From assembly GCA_016782865.1 (NCBI GenBank), contig JADHXR010000058.1:1-41864 (forward strand): a DNA stretch of 41,864 bases. The letters run 5' to 3'. Source of the DNA: Phycisphaerae bacterium (GTDB taxonomy: Bacteria > Planctomycetota > Phycisphaerae > Sedimentisphaerales > Anaerobacaceae). The notes under the pieces were generated by a model that was not told the DNA's origin, did no database searches, and saw only the letters and a program-made list of their open reading frames with translations. Below, piece by piece: positions 22,629 to 31,705 of the stretch (position 1 is the stretch's first letter; each line of letters begins with the position of its first letter). The translations under genes and the position numbers were made by a program.

Positions 22629-24142
22629 TTGCTGCCCTGGGGCGGGTCGGATTTGATCTTCAGGGCAAACAACCTGTTCTGCGTGGGCAGGTAGAACACC
22701 CCATCTTGAATCGCCGGCGTGATAGCCATCGATCTGACACGAGACTCGGACAATATCTGTTTTTCCCGGCCGGCACGAAAAACCCAAAACCGGTTTCGCT
22801 CGGTGCTGATATACACCTTGCTCTCCACGACCACCGGAGAGGCACACCACACGCCCGCACCCAGCTCGTGCTGCCAATGAAGCTCCCCCGTATCAGCGTC
22901 AAGACAGTACAGTCGCCCCGTGAAGTCCGAGATGTACAACAAACCATCGTCTATCGCTACATCGGAAAGACTTCGCCCCACCCGGCGGGACTCCCAGATC
23001 TTCCGGCCGGTTTCAGCGTCGATGCACGAGAGCATCCCCTGTCCCGGACCGTGAATGGGACTCTGGCCTATGGCCACGTAAATGCGATCGTTATGAACGA
23101 CCGGCGTTGCGATAATCTCACTGGGCCCGTCGGGACTCTTGCTCTTGTGGCCGCTATAGGGTATTTCCTGGCCGTCTCGCCAGCGATAATCCGGTGGATT
23201 GCAGTCATGCTGCCAAATCTTCTTCAGCGTCCGTGTCTTGTCACCATCCGCCGCCGATCCGAGCGGCTCAAAGGCATACAGAATGCCGTCGCCGCCGCCG
23301 AACAGGATCATGGCCCGTCCGCCTATTTGCGCCGCCACGGGTGAAGACCACTGCCCGTGAAACATTCGTTTGCCTATCAGCTCACCATCTGTGGCCAGCA
23401 GCCGACCGGTGTTCTTGTCCAGCACGATCAGACTGGGAGCCAACGGATTGGCGACGTATTTGTGTTTGTCGTCCTGGCCGTTAGAAGTGCATACGTATAA
23501 ACAAGCGCCATGCAAGAGAGGCGTACTACCGCAAACGTCATGCGGCACGACTGACGCTTCCTTGATCATATCGAATTGCCAGATAATGTCGCCATCGGTC
23601 TGGCTGAGCTTATAGTCGGTGTTGCGCCGAACACCCATATACTCAATTTCTTTCACGAACGGCCCGTCATTGCCGTCCGTCTGGCCGCTGCGATCCAGAC
23701 AAAGCACGTCACCCCGAGGCCCGACAATGTACAGGCGCTTGCCGTCGAGCGCGGGTCTGGAACAGACTCCGCATTGCCAGTGATTAAAGTGAAACGGCGC
23801 GTTTGTCCCTTCCATGTTCCGTGGAATTGCCAGTTGCCAGATCATCGTTCCGGTCGCCTGGTCCAGGCACATCATAATCCCCCCACCCGTTCGAGGCAGC
23901 ACAGGATGCTTCAATCCCCTGTCATTGATCCCTATGAACATGCGCCCGTTGTCGATTCGGGGGATCGTATACTGATGGGTCCCGAGTTGGATCTCCCACA
24001 GCAAATCTTCCGACCGAAACGCATCCGCAAGAGTGGAACTCTCCGTGGCTGCTGCGCTCAGCGAACCAACCAGAACGACGAACAACAAGCCCAAATACAA
24101 GAAATGACAACTGATTCTCAGACTGCTATGTCTCGAATACAT
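22625..24142 (-). CDS. Exported PQQ-type beta-propeller protein
   Basis: The 505-residue protein has an N-terminal signal (SCHFLYLGLLFVVLVGSLSA). Repeated quinoprotein-like blades follow, including LDQATGTMIWQL, LDKNTGRLLATDG, IDAETGRKIWESRR and LDADTGELHWQHELG. Such outer-wall proteins are very common in planctomycetes and are usually not enzymes; the PQQ-binding residues of alcohol dehydrogenases are not evident. It is the last gene of the minus-strand sulfatase array and probably works in the periplasm with the sulfatases. Confidence 0.88.
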   Translation of the reverse strand: MYSRHSSLRISCHFLYLGLLFVVLVGSLSAAATESSTLADAFRSEDLLWEIQLGTHQYTIPRIDNGRMFIGINDRGLKHPVLPRTGGGIMMCLDQATGTMIWQLAIPRNMEGTNAPFHFNHWQCGVCSRPALDGKRLYIVGPRGDVLCLDRSGQTDGNDGPFVKEIEYMGVRRNTDYKLSQTDGDIIWQFDMIKEASVVPHDVCGSTPLLHGACLYVCTSNGQDDKHKYVANPLAPSLIVLDKNTGRLLATDGELIGKRMFHGQWSSPVAAQIGGRAMILFGGGDGILYAFEPLGSAADGDKTRTLKKIWQHDCNPPDYRWRDGQEIPYSGHKSKSPDGPSEIIATPVVHNDRIYVAIGQSPIHGPGQGMLSCIDAETGRKIWESRRVGRSLSDVAIDDGLLYISDFTGRLYCLDADTGELHWQHELGAGVWCASPVVVESKVYISTERNRFWVFRAGREKQILSESRVRSMAITPAIQDGVFYLPTQNRLFALKIKSDPPQGSN

Positions 24143-24178
24143 ATTCGTGGCTCCCTATCTTTCTTTACTCCGGCAATT

Positions 24179-24421
24179 TCAAACACTGCTCCTGCACAGC
24201 CTCTCGATATCTCTGGCCACAATCTCCGCAATAACATGTTCGGGCCCCAGTGACACGGGCTGTAATCTTATGGCACGGCTGATCGGCTCAACTTTCCTCG
24301 GTTGTTTTGGAGGTCGAACCCTCTTGGCGGGCCCCTTCCTCCTTACCGAGGCGCTCTTTCGCTGCTCAGCCATAATCTGCTCGGCCAGGTCGAATTTCGG
24401 AATTCCATTTATCTCTTGCAT
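24179..24421 (-). CDS. Small conserved-looking protein between sulfatase and beta-propeller genes
   Basis: The 80-residue protein begins MQEINGIPKFDLAEQIMAEQ, then has a basic Pro-rich middle (RRKGPAKRVRPPKQPRK) and ends HVIAEIVARDIERLCRS. Codon use and helical ends look coding, and similar IPKFDLAEQIMAEQR openings seem familiar to me from planctomycete genomes, though I cannot name a family. ATG 24421 is taken; an in-frame TTG at 24439 is possible. The gap between it and the next gene is 36 bases, fitting one transcript. Confidence 0.55.
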   Translation of the reverse strand: MQEINGIPKFDLAEQIMAEQRKSASVRRKGPAKRVRPPKQPRKVEPISRAIRLQPVSLGPEHVIAEIVARDIERLCRSSV

Positions 24422-24624
24422 TGCGTCCACCGATTGCAATTCTTGTTTCTTGCAGCCCTCACATTTGGGCCGTGTTGATCAGAACAACATTTAGCAGCTT
24501 TCGATTCACCGCATTTGCTGTCTGCGCACCACCGGGCAATGCCGACGACACCCTTGTCGAGACGGCGAGAGAGCCAAGTGCTTACAGAAATCCCCTTCTC
24601 GTTCGATTGGACATAACCGCGTGC

Positions 24625-26139
24625 TCAACTCTTCTTTTCTTTCTTCTTATCATTGCTCCGCGAATATCCTCTGGCACAATCGCTTCGGCAGCGCCGCTCG
24701 GTTATCTCCGGATCTTCGCCGATTTCCTTGACCAGGGCCTCGTGCATCTGACGGATTCGTCCGCTATGCCTCCTCTGACTAGCCAGGTTGTTGAATTCCC
24801 CGGGGTCGAACATCATGTCGTACAGCTCTCTCTCTGCCGGGTGGTCCGCATCGGCCTCGGTGTGATAGACGTACTTGTACCTGCCCATGCGGATCATAGC
24901 AGAGCCGGACGCGACATTGTGGCCATAGTATTCACTTACGGCGAGGTCTTTCCAGCCAACCCCAGGGTCATCCAGCCATCGGAACATAGAGTCCCCGTCC
25001 CAGTCCGCAGGGACGTCAGCCTGCCCGAGTTCGGCGATGGTCTGCACTACGTCCACCAGCGAGCAGGCCTGCGTCCTGCGCTGGCCGCCTACCCAACGTG
25101 TGGGCCAACTAACAATCAGCGGCACGCGGCCGGCATGCTCATACAAGCAGTTCTTCCACCACAGGCCGTGCTCGCCCATATTCTCGCCGTGGTCAGTGGT
25201 ATAGATTACCACGGTATTTTCGGCCACTTCGCTGTCGGCCAGTGACCAGAGAACTTTGCCGATCTCATCGTCCAGCCACTGGGTCAGGCCGTAATAGAGC
25301 TCGCGGCCCTTTTGCACGATATCGTCCGGCACACCGACGGTGTTGAAGGCGACGCGATGATGTTTGTAGTTTCGCGGCTGGGATTCGAGATGACCTTTGG
25401 GAATCCTCGGCATCGGGACTTTGCCTTTGAATCGATCCCAGTACTTCTGCGGGACAATTAGTGGAAAGTGCGGTGCGAGATAACCTGCAAAAAGAAAGAA
25501 TGGCCTGTCCGAAGCTTTGCGATTGCTGAGAAACTCCGCCGTGGCAGATGTCACCTTTCGGTCGTGATTCAGGATGCTGGACTCGTCACCTGTATGAAAT
25601 TGGTCGAAGCGTTCTGAAATCCCATCTTTGGGTTCAAGGTTTCCCGCTTTGCGCCGTGAGCCTTTGCCGGTCTTGTGCGCGTTGTTCATGCTGCCGCCGA
25701 TTTCTCTGAATCCGTAGCGTCGCGTGCGGTCGTAGTGCATCTTGCCGCACAACACCGACTCGTAGCCGGCCGCGTTCATGATGCGCGGCAGCGACGGATA
25801 GTCATCAGAGGCAAGCCAGCAACCGTTGTTCCAGGCTCCGACGCGCGAAGCATATTTGCCCGAGGTGAACGAAAGGCGTGAAGGAACACACAGCGGCGAG
25901 TTGCAGTAGCAGCTCTCGAATGTAACGCCGCGCCGGCTCAGGCCGTCCAGGTTCGCCGTTTGCGCGATGTCGTTGTCGTAGCAACCGGTCACGCTCGCAT
26001 TATGCTCGTCCGACATTATCACGAGAATATTCGGCTTGCGCGAGGCTCGGCGTGCGGCAAAAACCGCAAGCGGCATTGCCGCAGCCCCGGCGGCGAGCCC
26101 GGCTGCCTTGAGGAAGCATCTTCTGCTCTGGGTGATCAT
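24625..26139 (-). CDS. Exported formylglycine-dependent sulfatase 1
   Basis: The 504-residue sulfatase has a Tat-like signal (SRRCFLKAAGLAAGAAA). The metal site begins ILVIMSDEHN, and the active-site motif CVPSR sits within NSPLCVPSRLSFTSG, where Cys is converted to formylglycine by FGE-type enzymes. GKMHY, HFPL and YTTDHGENMGEHGLWWK follow. It resembles choline-sulfatase/iduronate-sulfatase-like polysaccharide sulfatases (family S1). Start ATG 26139 has GGAGG 6 bases upstream. It begins 19 bases after sulfatase 2, so they are one operon. A sulfated glycan is the likely substrate. Confidence 0.93.
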   Translation of the reverse strand: MITQSRRCFLKAAGLAAGAAAMPLAVFAARRASRKPNILVIMSDEHNASVTGCYDNDIAQTANLDGLSRRGVTFESCYCNSPLCVPSRLSFTSGKYASRVGAWNNGCWLASDDYPSLPRIMNAAGYESVLCGKMHYDRTRRYGFREIGGSMNNAHKTGKGSRRKAGNLEPKDGISERFDQFHTGDESSILNHDRKVTSATAEFLSNRKASDRPFFLFAGYLAPHFPLIVPQKYWDRFKGKVPMPRIPKGHLESQPRNYKHHRVAFNTVGVPDDIVQKGRELYYGLTQWLDDEIGKVLWSLADSEVAENTVVIYTTDHGENMGEHGLWWKNCLYEHAGRVPLIVSWPTRWVGGQRRTQACSLVDVVQTIAELGQADVPADWDGDSMFRWLDDPGVGWKDLAVSEYYGHNVASGSAMIRMGRYKYVYHTEADADHPAERELYDMMFDPGEFNNLASQRRHSGRIRQMHEALVKEIGEDPEITERRCRSDCARGYSRSNDKKKEKKS

Positions 26140-26158
26140 ATTCGGCCTCCTACCTCTG

Positions 26159-27919
26159 CTACAGGCGTTTCGCGTAGACGTAGTAGGCCCCGCGCGAGGC
26201 GCCACCGTCATCGGTGAACCAAGTCTGAAGCTTCGCCTTGCCGGCTTTGAGGTCTAGCCTGAACGTTACTTCGGCCCCTTCGCGATCAACCGGCTTGCTC
26301 TTCTCTACGTTCGCAATCTTGATCCTCGCCTCAGTCACTTCAACCGCCTTGCCGCCCTCGATAGCCGCGTTGATCGCAGCGCTCGCCTCTTTGGGCCACC
26401 TGCGCAGCGCAAATTCATAAGTGCCGTCGCGGTCGATCTCAACCGCCCAGAAGCCGTTGGCCTGCATCCCGCTGCGGATGGCGTCCTGATTCCAGGGTAC
26501 TTTCGGCGTGTGCCAGTCGTGGGACATCAGCCGGGTGGGATTCTGCTTGTCCGAACCGATGATGATCTCGCAATAATCATCAAAGCCCTCGGACAGATCG
26601 GCCCACAACCTCTCATAAGAACGACGCAGTTCCTTGACGACCTTCTGGTTCGAACCGGCGACATCGTTCTTCTGTGCCGGATCGGCCTGGATATCGTAGA
26701 GCTCTTTGCCGTTGATCAGCCGCCACTGCTGGGTCATCACAGCGCTCTTGCGCCATTTCTCGGGATACTCGATCCGCTGGGAGTGAACCATCAGCGTACG
26801 GTCGGGCCAATTGCTCGCCTTGTCCTTGAGCAGTCGCGCCAGACTGTCGCCGTCGAACTTCAGGCCTCTGGGTTTCTTCAATCCGCACAACCCTATCAGC
26901 GTCGGCAGAACATCGACATGCGCCGAGAGCCGATCAATGTCACCGGGTTCATCCAAGCCGCCGGCGGGCCACCGGACAAAAAACGGCACACGGTGCCCGC
27001 CTTCATACTCAGAGCCCTTCTTGCCTCGCATGCCTCCGGCGTGATCTCCCGAAGTTCCGTTATCGGTCATAAATATCAGAATGGTGTTGTCTTCGAGGTC
27101 CAATTCCTTGAGCCGTCGCATCAGCCGGCCCATGTTCTCGTCGATGTTTGTGATCATGCCGTAGAAATTGGCCTGATTGGCTTTCACGCCTTTGTCTCTG
27201 TACGGCTTGCTGTATTTGTCCGCTACGTTGTAAGGCCCGTGCGGGGCATTGGTGGGAATATAGCAGAAGAATGGCTGGCTCTTGTTTGCCTCGATGAACT
27301 TGAGGGCCCCGCCGAACCATATATCCGTACAATAGCCCTCGAATTTCTTCTCCTTGCCGTTATGAAAATACGTGTCGTCGAAGTAATCGTTGCCCCAGTA
27401 GTCGGGCCCCTGTCCGACGCCGCCACCGCCATGGATCAAGACTTCCTGGAAACCCCGGTCCTGAGGCCTGAACGGATAATTGTCACCCAGATGCCACTTG
27501 CCGAATATGGCGGTTCTGTAGCCACCCGATGAGAAGATGTCGGCCACCGTCGTCTCATGCTTGCCCAGCAGCGACCGGCCCATGATCGTGTGCCATACAC
27601 CGGTTCGCGTGGAGTAGTGCCCCGTCAACAGCGCCGAACGCGTGGGCGAGCAGGTCGGGTCGACATGAAAATCGGTCAGCCTCACGCTCTGGGCATGCAG
27701 CTTGTCCAGATTGGGTGTCACAATCACGTCGTTGCCGTGGCAGCCGAGATCCCCGTAACCCTGGTCGTCGGTCATTACCAGAACTACGTTGGGGCGTTTC
27801 TTATGGCTTCTTTCCGCCCGGCCCGCACCGGCATAGCTCGGAAATGCCGACAGCGCACCCGTCGAGGCCGCCGCAGCGCCGATTGCCTTTAGAAATTGTC
27901 TTCTCGTTGGATTACCCAT
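26159..27919 (-). CDS. Exported formylglycine-dependent sulfatase 2 (arylsulfatase A type)
   Basis: The 586-residue protein has a twin-arginine signal (TRRQFLKAIGAAAAS). NVVLVMTDDQGYGDLGCHGN binds the metal. The active-site motif CSPTR lies in DPTCSPTRSALLTGHYSTRTG. GKWHLGD, TNAPHGPY and FMTDNGT follow. The last roughly 150 residues form an extra domain (from about YCEIIIGSD) that resembles a beta-rich extension seen in planctomycete arylsulfatases. AAGGAGG lies before ATG 27919. It follows the M16 peptidase gene by 17 bases and heads the sulfatase pair. Confidence 0.93.
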   Translation of the reverse strand: MGNPTRRQFLKAIGAAAASTGALSAFPSYAGAGRAERSHKKRPNVVLVMTDDQGYGDLGCHGNDVIVTPNLDKLHAQSVRLTDFHVDPTCSPTRSALLTGHYSTRTGVWHTIMGRSLLGKHETTVADIFSSGGYRTAIFGKWHLGDNYPFRPQDRGFQEVLIHGGGGVGQGPDYWGNDYFDDTYFHNGKEKKFEGYCTDIWFGGALKFIEANKSQPFFCYIPTNAPHGPYNVADKYSKPYRDKGVKANQANFYGMITNIDENMGRLMRRLKELDLEDNTILIFMTDNGTSGDHAGGMRGKKGSEYEGGHRVPFFVRWPAGGLDEPGDIDRLSAHVDVLPTLIGLCGLKKPRGLKFDGDSLARLLKDKASNWPDRTLMVHSQRIEYPEKWRKSAVMTQQWRLINGKELYDIQADPAQKNDVAGSNQKVVKELRRSYERLWADLSEGFDDYCEIIIGSDKQNPTRLMSHDWHTPKVPWNQDAIRSGMQANGFWAVEIDRDGTYEFALRRWPKEASAAINAAIEGGKAVEVTEARIKIANVEKSKPVDREGAEVTFRLDLKAGKAKLQTWFTDDGGASRGAYYVYAKRL

Positions 27920-27936
27920 GTTATGCCTCCTTATGA

Positions 27937-29163
27937 TCAGCTACTCAGTGCGGGTCCTATGGAGAACTGTGTAAAATCACCCGGGCTGAGCTGCTCTATC
28001 AGAGTATTGACATCGCCAACCGTCACACCCTTGATCGCCGCGACATCGTCCTCGATAGTGCGATACTGCTCCAGGTATGTCCAGTTAAAACCAAGGTCGA
28101 TGAGCCGACCCATTGGCAGTTCGTTCTTGATGACCAGCGTACTGAGAATCTTGTTCTTTGCCGCTGCCAATTCGTCTTCGGTTACGCCGTTTTTCTCAAT
28201 ATCATCGAAAACGCGCCGGACAATACCAAGCACTTTTCTGACGTTTTCATTGCTGCAGCGAATATAACTGTAGAATGTCCCCGTCCCGTCCATGGCTCCG
28301 TAGGACATCGACGCAGCCTCAGCAAGCGCTTTATCGACCAGCTCCCAGAAGAATCGTGATCCGACGTCGTCGCCGACGATTGTGCCCAGCAGCGAAGCGG
28401 CGAATCGACTCGGGTCCTGAGCGGATACGCCCTCGCTCATCAGGCATATATGCTCGCGCGCCAAATTTGCTTTCTCGATCCGATCCTTCTTCTTACTGCC
28501 GTCAAAGTGCCCCAGTTTTCTCTCGACAACCTGCCGGGGCCATTTGCTGCACGAATCTGCTGCCAGCGAACGGATCTGATCCCAGCCAAAATTACCGGCA
28601 CAAGCCAGGACCATGTTGTTTGGCGCGTAACGCTTCGCGAAGTAGTCGCGCATCTGCTCAGCGGTCAAACCGTCGATGCTTTCTGCGCTTCCAAGAACAC
28701 TGTTTCCACAAGGATGACCGTGGAAGTGCAGAGTTCGGCATCTGTCCATAACGTCAAAACTCGGCAGGTCCTGGTACATCGCAATCTCTTCTTTGATTAC
28801 GTTCTTCTCGATGTTGAAATCTTCATCGCGAAGAGAAGGCCTCATCAAATCCGCCCACAGTTGCGTCACCTCCACCAGGTACTCCGGGAGAATGGCGGCA
28901 TAAAAAACAGTATTCTCCTCGCTGGTGAAGGCGTTGAACTGCGCCCCGGTCCTGTCGAATGCCTCATTGACTTCGAGGGCGCTTAGCTTTTCGGTACCCT
29001 TGAACAGCATATGTTCGAGGTAATGCGATACGCCGTTTATCGCCGCCACTTCGTCCCGCGATCCGGTTTTGACAAAGAAACCCACCGCCGCCGATTTGGC
29101 GGACTTGTTTACCTCGCCGATCAAGACCAGGCCGTTTGACAATTTCTCGTTCTTAAATTCCAT
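27937..29163 (-). CDS. M16 family zinc peptidase, active subunit
   Basis: The 408-residue protein is of the pitrilysin/MPP family. The inverted zinc motif HYLEH is at 47-51, and the third ligand is Glu about 126 in IKEEIAMYQD. An R/Y substrate pair region is present near the C-terminus. The length fits a single M16 subunit (two half-domains). No signal peptide is visible, so it is likely cytoplasmic. It starts 8 bases after the stop of a related gene that lacks the zinc motif, as in alpha/beta MPP-type heterodimers. Confidence 0.93.
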   Translation of the reverse strand: MEFKNEKLSNGLVLIGEVNKSAKSAAVGFFVKTGSRDEVAAINGVSHYLEHMLFKGTEKLSALEVNEAFDRTGAQFNAFTSEENTVFYAAILPEYLVEVTQLWADLMRPSLRDEDFNIEKNVIKEEIAMYQDLPSFDVMDRCRTLHFHGHPCGNSVLGSAESIDGLTAEQMRDYFAKRYAPNNMVLACAGNFGWDQIRSLAADSCSKWPRQVVERKLGHFDGSKKKDRIEKANLAREHICLMSEGVSAQDPSRFAASLLGTIVGDDVGSRFFWELVDKALAEAASMSYGAMDGTGTFYSYIRCSNENVRKVLGIVRRVFDDIEKNGVTEDELAAAKNKILSTLVIKNELPMGRLIDLGFNWTYLEQYRTIEDDVAAIKGVTVGDVNTLIEQLSPGDFTQFSIGPALSS

Positions 29164-29171
29164 GCGTTGTC

Positions 29172-30404
29172 CTACTTAACTGTTACTCGCTTCGGGCCTA
29201 TTGTCACGATCGTAAAGTCTTTGAACTTGTTGTTTCGCAAAAACGCCAGGACGGAATCGACGGTTGTCTGGTCTATCCTGTCCTTGATTTCATCCAGGCC
29301 CCGCACTCTGCCCAGTATGTAGTGATCGCTTCCAATAGCGCCGGATCGGCTACTGGAAGACTCGCTTTGCAGGATCAGCGAGCTTTTGAGCCCGACCTTC
29401 GCCCGGGCGATTTCTTCTTCACTGATGCCGTCGCCAAGCCGATTGAATTCTTCCACCACGCAATCGAACGTTTCCTGAGCCTTGTCCGGCGTCGTGCCCG
29501 CGTAGCACATAATGCCGGCAGCTTCCTTGAGGCCGTGATATCTCGCCCCTATTGCATAGCACAGGCCTCGCTTTTCTCTTACCTCTGTGAACAGCCTGGC
29601 GCTCATTCCGCCCGAGAGAACGGATACCGCCACTCGGGCGTTGTAGTAGTCCTCATCGGTGGGCTTGACCGTCTCAGTCATCAGGCCGATATGCACCTGC
29701 GCCCCGTCATTCTCTATATGCGTGTATTGGCCTGCACTCGGAGTCAACCTTATCGACTGGCCCCCTTGCTGTTGCTCACCTTCAAACAGCCCCTCCATCT
29801 GTCTACAAACCGCATCGAAGTCATATTTGCCCGCAACGGTGAAAATCGTCTGCGAGAGATTGAAATTGTCACGCATTATCCGCTCTGACGTCGCAACCGT
29901 CAGAGCTTTCAACTCCAAGATCTCTCCCAGGGCGCTGCGTCCCAGAGGACTGGGATAGAACTGCTCGCGCAGTTTGAGCATGACCTTATGCCGAGGGTCG
30001 TCATCCAGCGACAGCACGTCGTCAATCGCCAGTTGCCGAGCCAGTTCGAACTGGTCTTCCTTGAGGCTGGGCCTGAGAATAATATCGGCATGCAAGTCCA
30101 ATGCCTCGGTGAGGTTCCCGGCTTCGAGTGCGGCGCCGATCGCCATGTGCGAACTGCCTACCGAGTGGCCTCGCAGAAGTCCGAGCCCATCGAGTGCATC
30201 GCTGAGCTGCCTGCTGTCTTTGTCGCCGGCTCCCCGGAAAATCCAGTCGGCGATCACACTCGACGCCCCGCAGCAACCTTCCGGCAGATGTGCCGCCCCG
30301 GCCGGAAGCATAAAACCGAACGCTACCGACTCAACCGCTTCCATCGGCTCGCCAAGGAGCACCATCTGGTTCTTCAAGACGTATTTGTCAAACTTTTCTG
30401 CCAT
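29172..30404 (-). CDS. M16 family peptidase-like protein, inactive partner
   Basis: The 410-residue protein has the same fold as its neighbour. Where HxxEH should stand the sequence is SVIAD (49-53), so all zinc ligands are lost. The C-terminal half keeps the family pattern (LSGGMSARLFTEVREKRGLCYAIGA with a Gly-rich loop). It probably pairs with the active subunit and binds substrate. The start is ATG 30404 with GGAG upstream. Confidence 0.9.
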   Translation of the reverse strand: MAEKFDKYVLKNQMVLLGEPMEAVESVAFGFMLPAGAAHLPEGCCGASSVIADWIFRGAGDKDSRQLSDALDGLGLLRGHSVGSSHMAIGAALEAGNLTEALDLHADIILRPSLKEDQFELARQLAIDDVLSLDDDPRHKVMLKLREQFYPSPLGRSALGEILELKALTVATSERIMRDNFNLSQTIFTVAGKYDFDAVCRQMEGLFEGEQQQGGQSIRLTPSAGQYTHIENDGAQVHIGLMTETVKPTDEDYYNARVAVSVLSGGMSARLFTEVREKRGLCYAIGARYHGLKEAAGIMCYAGTTPDKAQETFDCVVEEFNRLGDGISEEEIARAKVGLKSSLILQSESSSSRSGAIGSDHYILGRVRGLDEIKDRIDQTTVDSVLAFLRNNKFKDFTIVTIGPKRVTVK

Positions 30405-30529
30405 TGATCGGCTCCATTAAGAATCCCAAAAAAGACGAGGCCGGATTCTACCAGCAAACAGAACGCCCTTCAACCGCAAAATCTGATGACGGTGAACCGG
30501 CGAAATACCGAGTTTTATTTGAAGTGCAG

Positions 30530-31579
30530 TCACAGGCTGACGACGAATGTGTAAGCGCCCTTGTTGTGGGCATCTGCGCAGCCAAACTCTGACGTCAGAA
30601 ACTCGTCGATGTGAATAACCTGTATTCCGGAGCAGTAGCGTTCGAAGACTGCCTTTGTCCGGACCAGGCTAAGTGTGTTCCAGTGATAATCGCCGACTGC
30701 CTTGACGATGTGCTCGCCGCCGACGTGCATGTTGAAGAAACCGGCGCAGATGTCCCGCCGGGTGACGCGGCATAGCTCTGAAATGGCCGCTTCGGCCGCC
30801 TCGATCGACAGATGCTCAAAGAGATCGTGTACGAAACAGTAATCGAACGCTTTGTCGTCGGCATCAATCTCAAGCACATTGCCAATTTCGAAGCGTGCAT
30901 GAGGGAACATGCCCCTGGCGTTGTGAACGTTCTTGTCGCACAGGTCGAATCCCGTGTAGTCAAGCAGCCTCGCGATACCGAAGGTCTCAATAAACCGGTA
31001 ATCGTTGGCCGAGCCGCAGGCCGGCTCAAGAACGGAAATGCTCTGAGGTTGCTCACCGGCCAGCACTTCGCTCCAGATCGCCTCAAAAGTCGACATGAGA
31101 TACTCGGGGATCGGCGCCTCGGTTGTCTCGACCGGCACCCAATTGAGCAGATCACAGATATAGTTCGGCAGCATCAAGTCAGCGAAAGTTTCCGATACAT
31201 ACGACGGAATTTGCATTCCCTCGGCGTCTGGCCGCCCGGTCAGAAGTGCGTCGAACACTGTCTGCAACCGCCCCACAGTGACCGACTTCTTGAGTAGCTT
31301 GAGCAACCAGTTCACCACCAGACCGAAACGCAGTTCCTGCTCGGCCACAAGATCGAATCGCTCGCCGAACAAACGCTCAACAAGGAAATGCCGCGTCAGG
31401 ATGCTCTGCACATTAATCCGGGGATCCTCCACATCCCGGACGAGATAGTCCCGCAACGTGCCGCGGTCATGCCGCATCCACGATTGTCTGAGGCGCTCCG
31501 TTTCCGCTCTGAAACATTCTTTCAAAATCTTCAATGCCCCTCTGAGGCCATCACTGCGACAGTCGATGGTATCGATCAA
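30530..31579 (-). CDS. SAM-dependent methyltransferase
   Basis: The 349-residue protein has a helical N-terminal part (1-170) and a class I methyltransferase domain: motif I VLEPACGSANDYRF (about 183-196), then YTGFDLCDKNVHNARGM, FEIGNVLEID, and FDYCFVHDLFEHLS with IEAAEAAISELCRVTRRD. The domain resembles methyltransferase 11/25 types. The acceptor is unknown. A sequence shared with the two ECF sigma promoters lies just upstream (31596-31634). Confidence 0.83.
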   Translation of the reverse strand: MIDTIDCRSDGLRGALKILKECFRAETERLRQSWMRHDRGTLRDYLVRDVEDPRINVQSILTRHFLVERLFGERFDLVAEQELRFGLVVNWLLKLLKKSVTVGRLQTVFDALLTGRPDAEGMQIPSYVSETFADLMLPNYICDLLNWVPVETTEAPIPEYLMSTFEAIWSEVLAGEQPQSISVLEPACGSANDYRFIETFGIARLLDYTGFDLCDKNVHNARGMFPHARFEIGNVLEIDADDKAFDYCFVHDLFEHLSIEAAEAAISELCRVTRRDICAGFFNMHVGGEHIVKAVGDYHWNTLSLVRTKAVFERYCSGIQVIHIDEFLTSEFGCADAHNKGAYTFVVSL

Positions 31580-31595
31580 AATGGATAGTTGTCAG

Positions 31596-31634
31596 TATTA
31601 TGACGATCTGAACAGTGATTTTGGTGTAAGAGAA
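31596..31634 (-). promoter_or_regulatory. Upstream element shared with the first ECF sigma gene
   Basis: Read on the plus strand it begins TATTATGACGAT and continues GATTTTGGTGTAA. It matches 27 of 39 positions of the sequence at 35851-35889 upstream of the first sigma gene. On the minus strand it includes a CATAAT that could be a -10 box, only about 20 bases before the start codon. Confidence 0.4.
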
Positions 31635-31705
31635 GTCAGCTTCTCTCTCGCTAAATTCGAATCCAACTTCAGAAATGCAGAAAACGCGGCCAGGTAACTA
31701 ATTCA

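Noticed and set aside
22607..24253. Long plus-strand frames opposite the beta-propeller gene
   Set aside because: The minus strand encodes repeated propeller blades and a signal peptide; the plus frames have no motifs.
26510..27532. 340-codon open frame on the plus strand
   Set aside because: It lies wholly opposite the second sulfatase, whose motifs and frame are certain. The plus-strand translation has no family motif and no ribosome-binding site.
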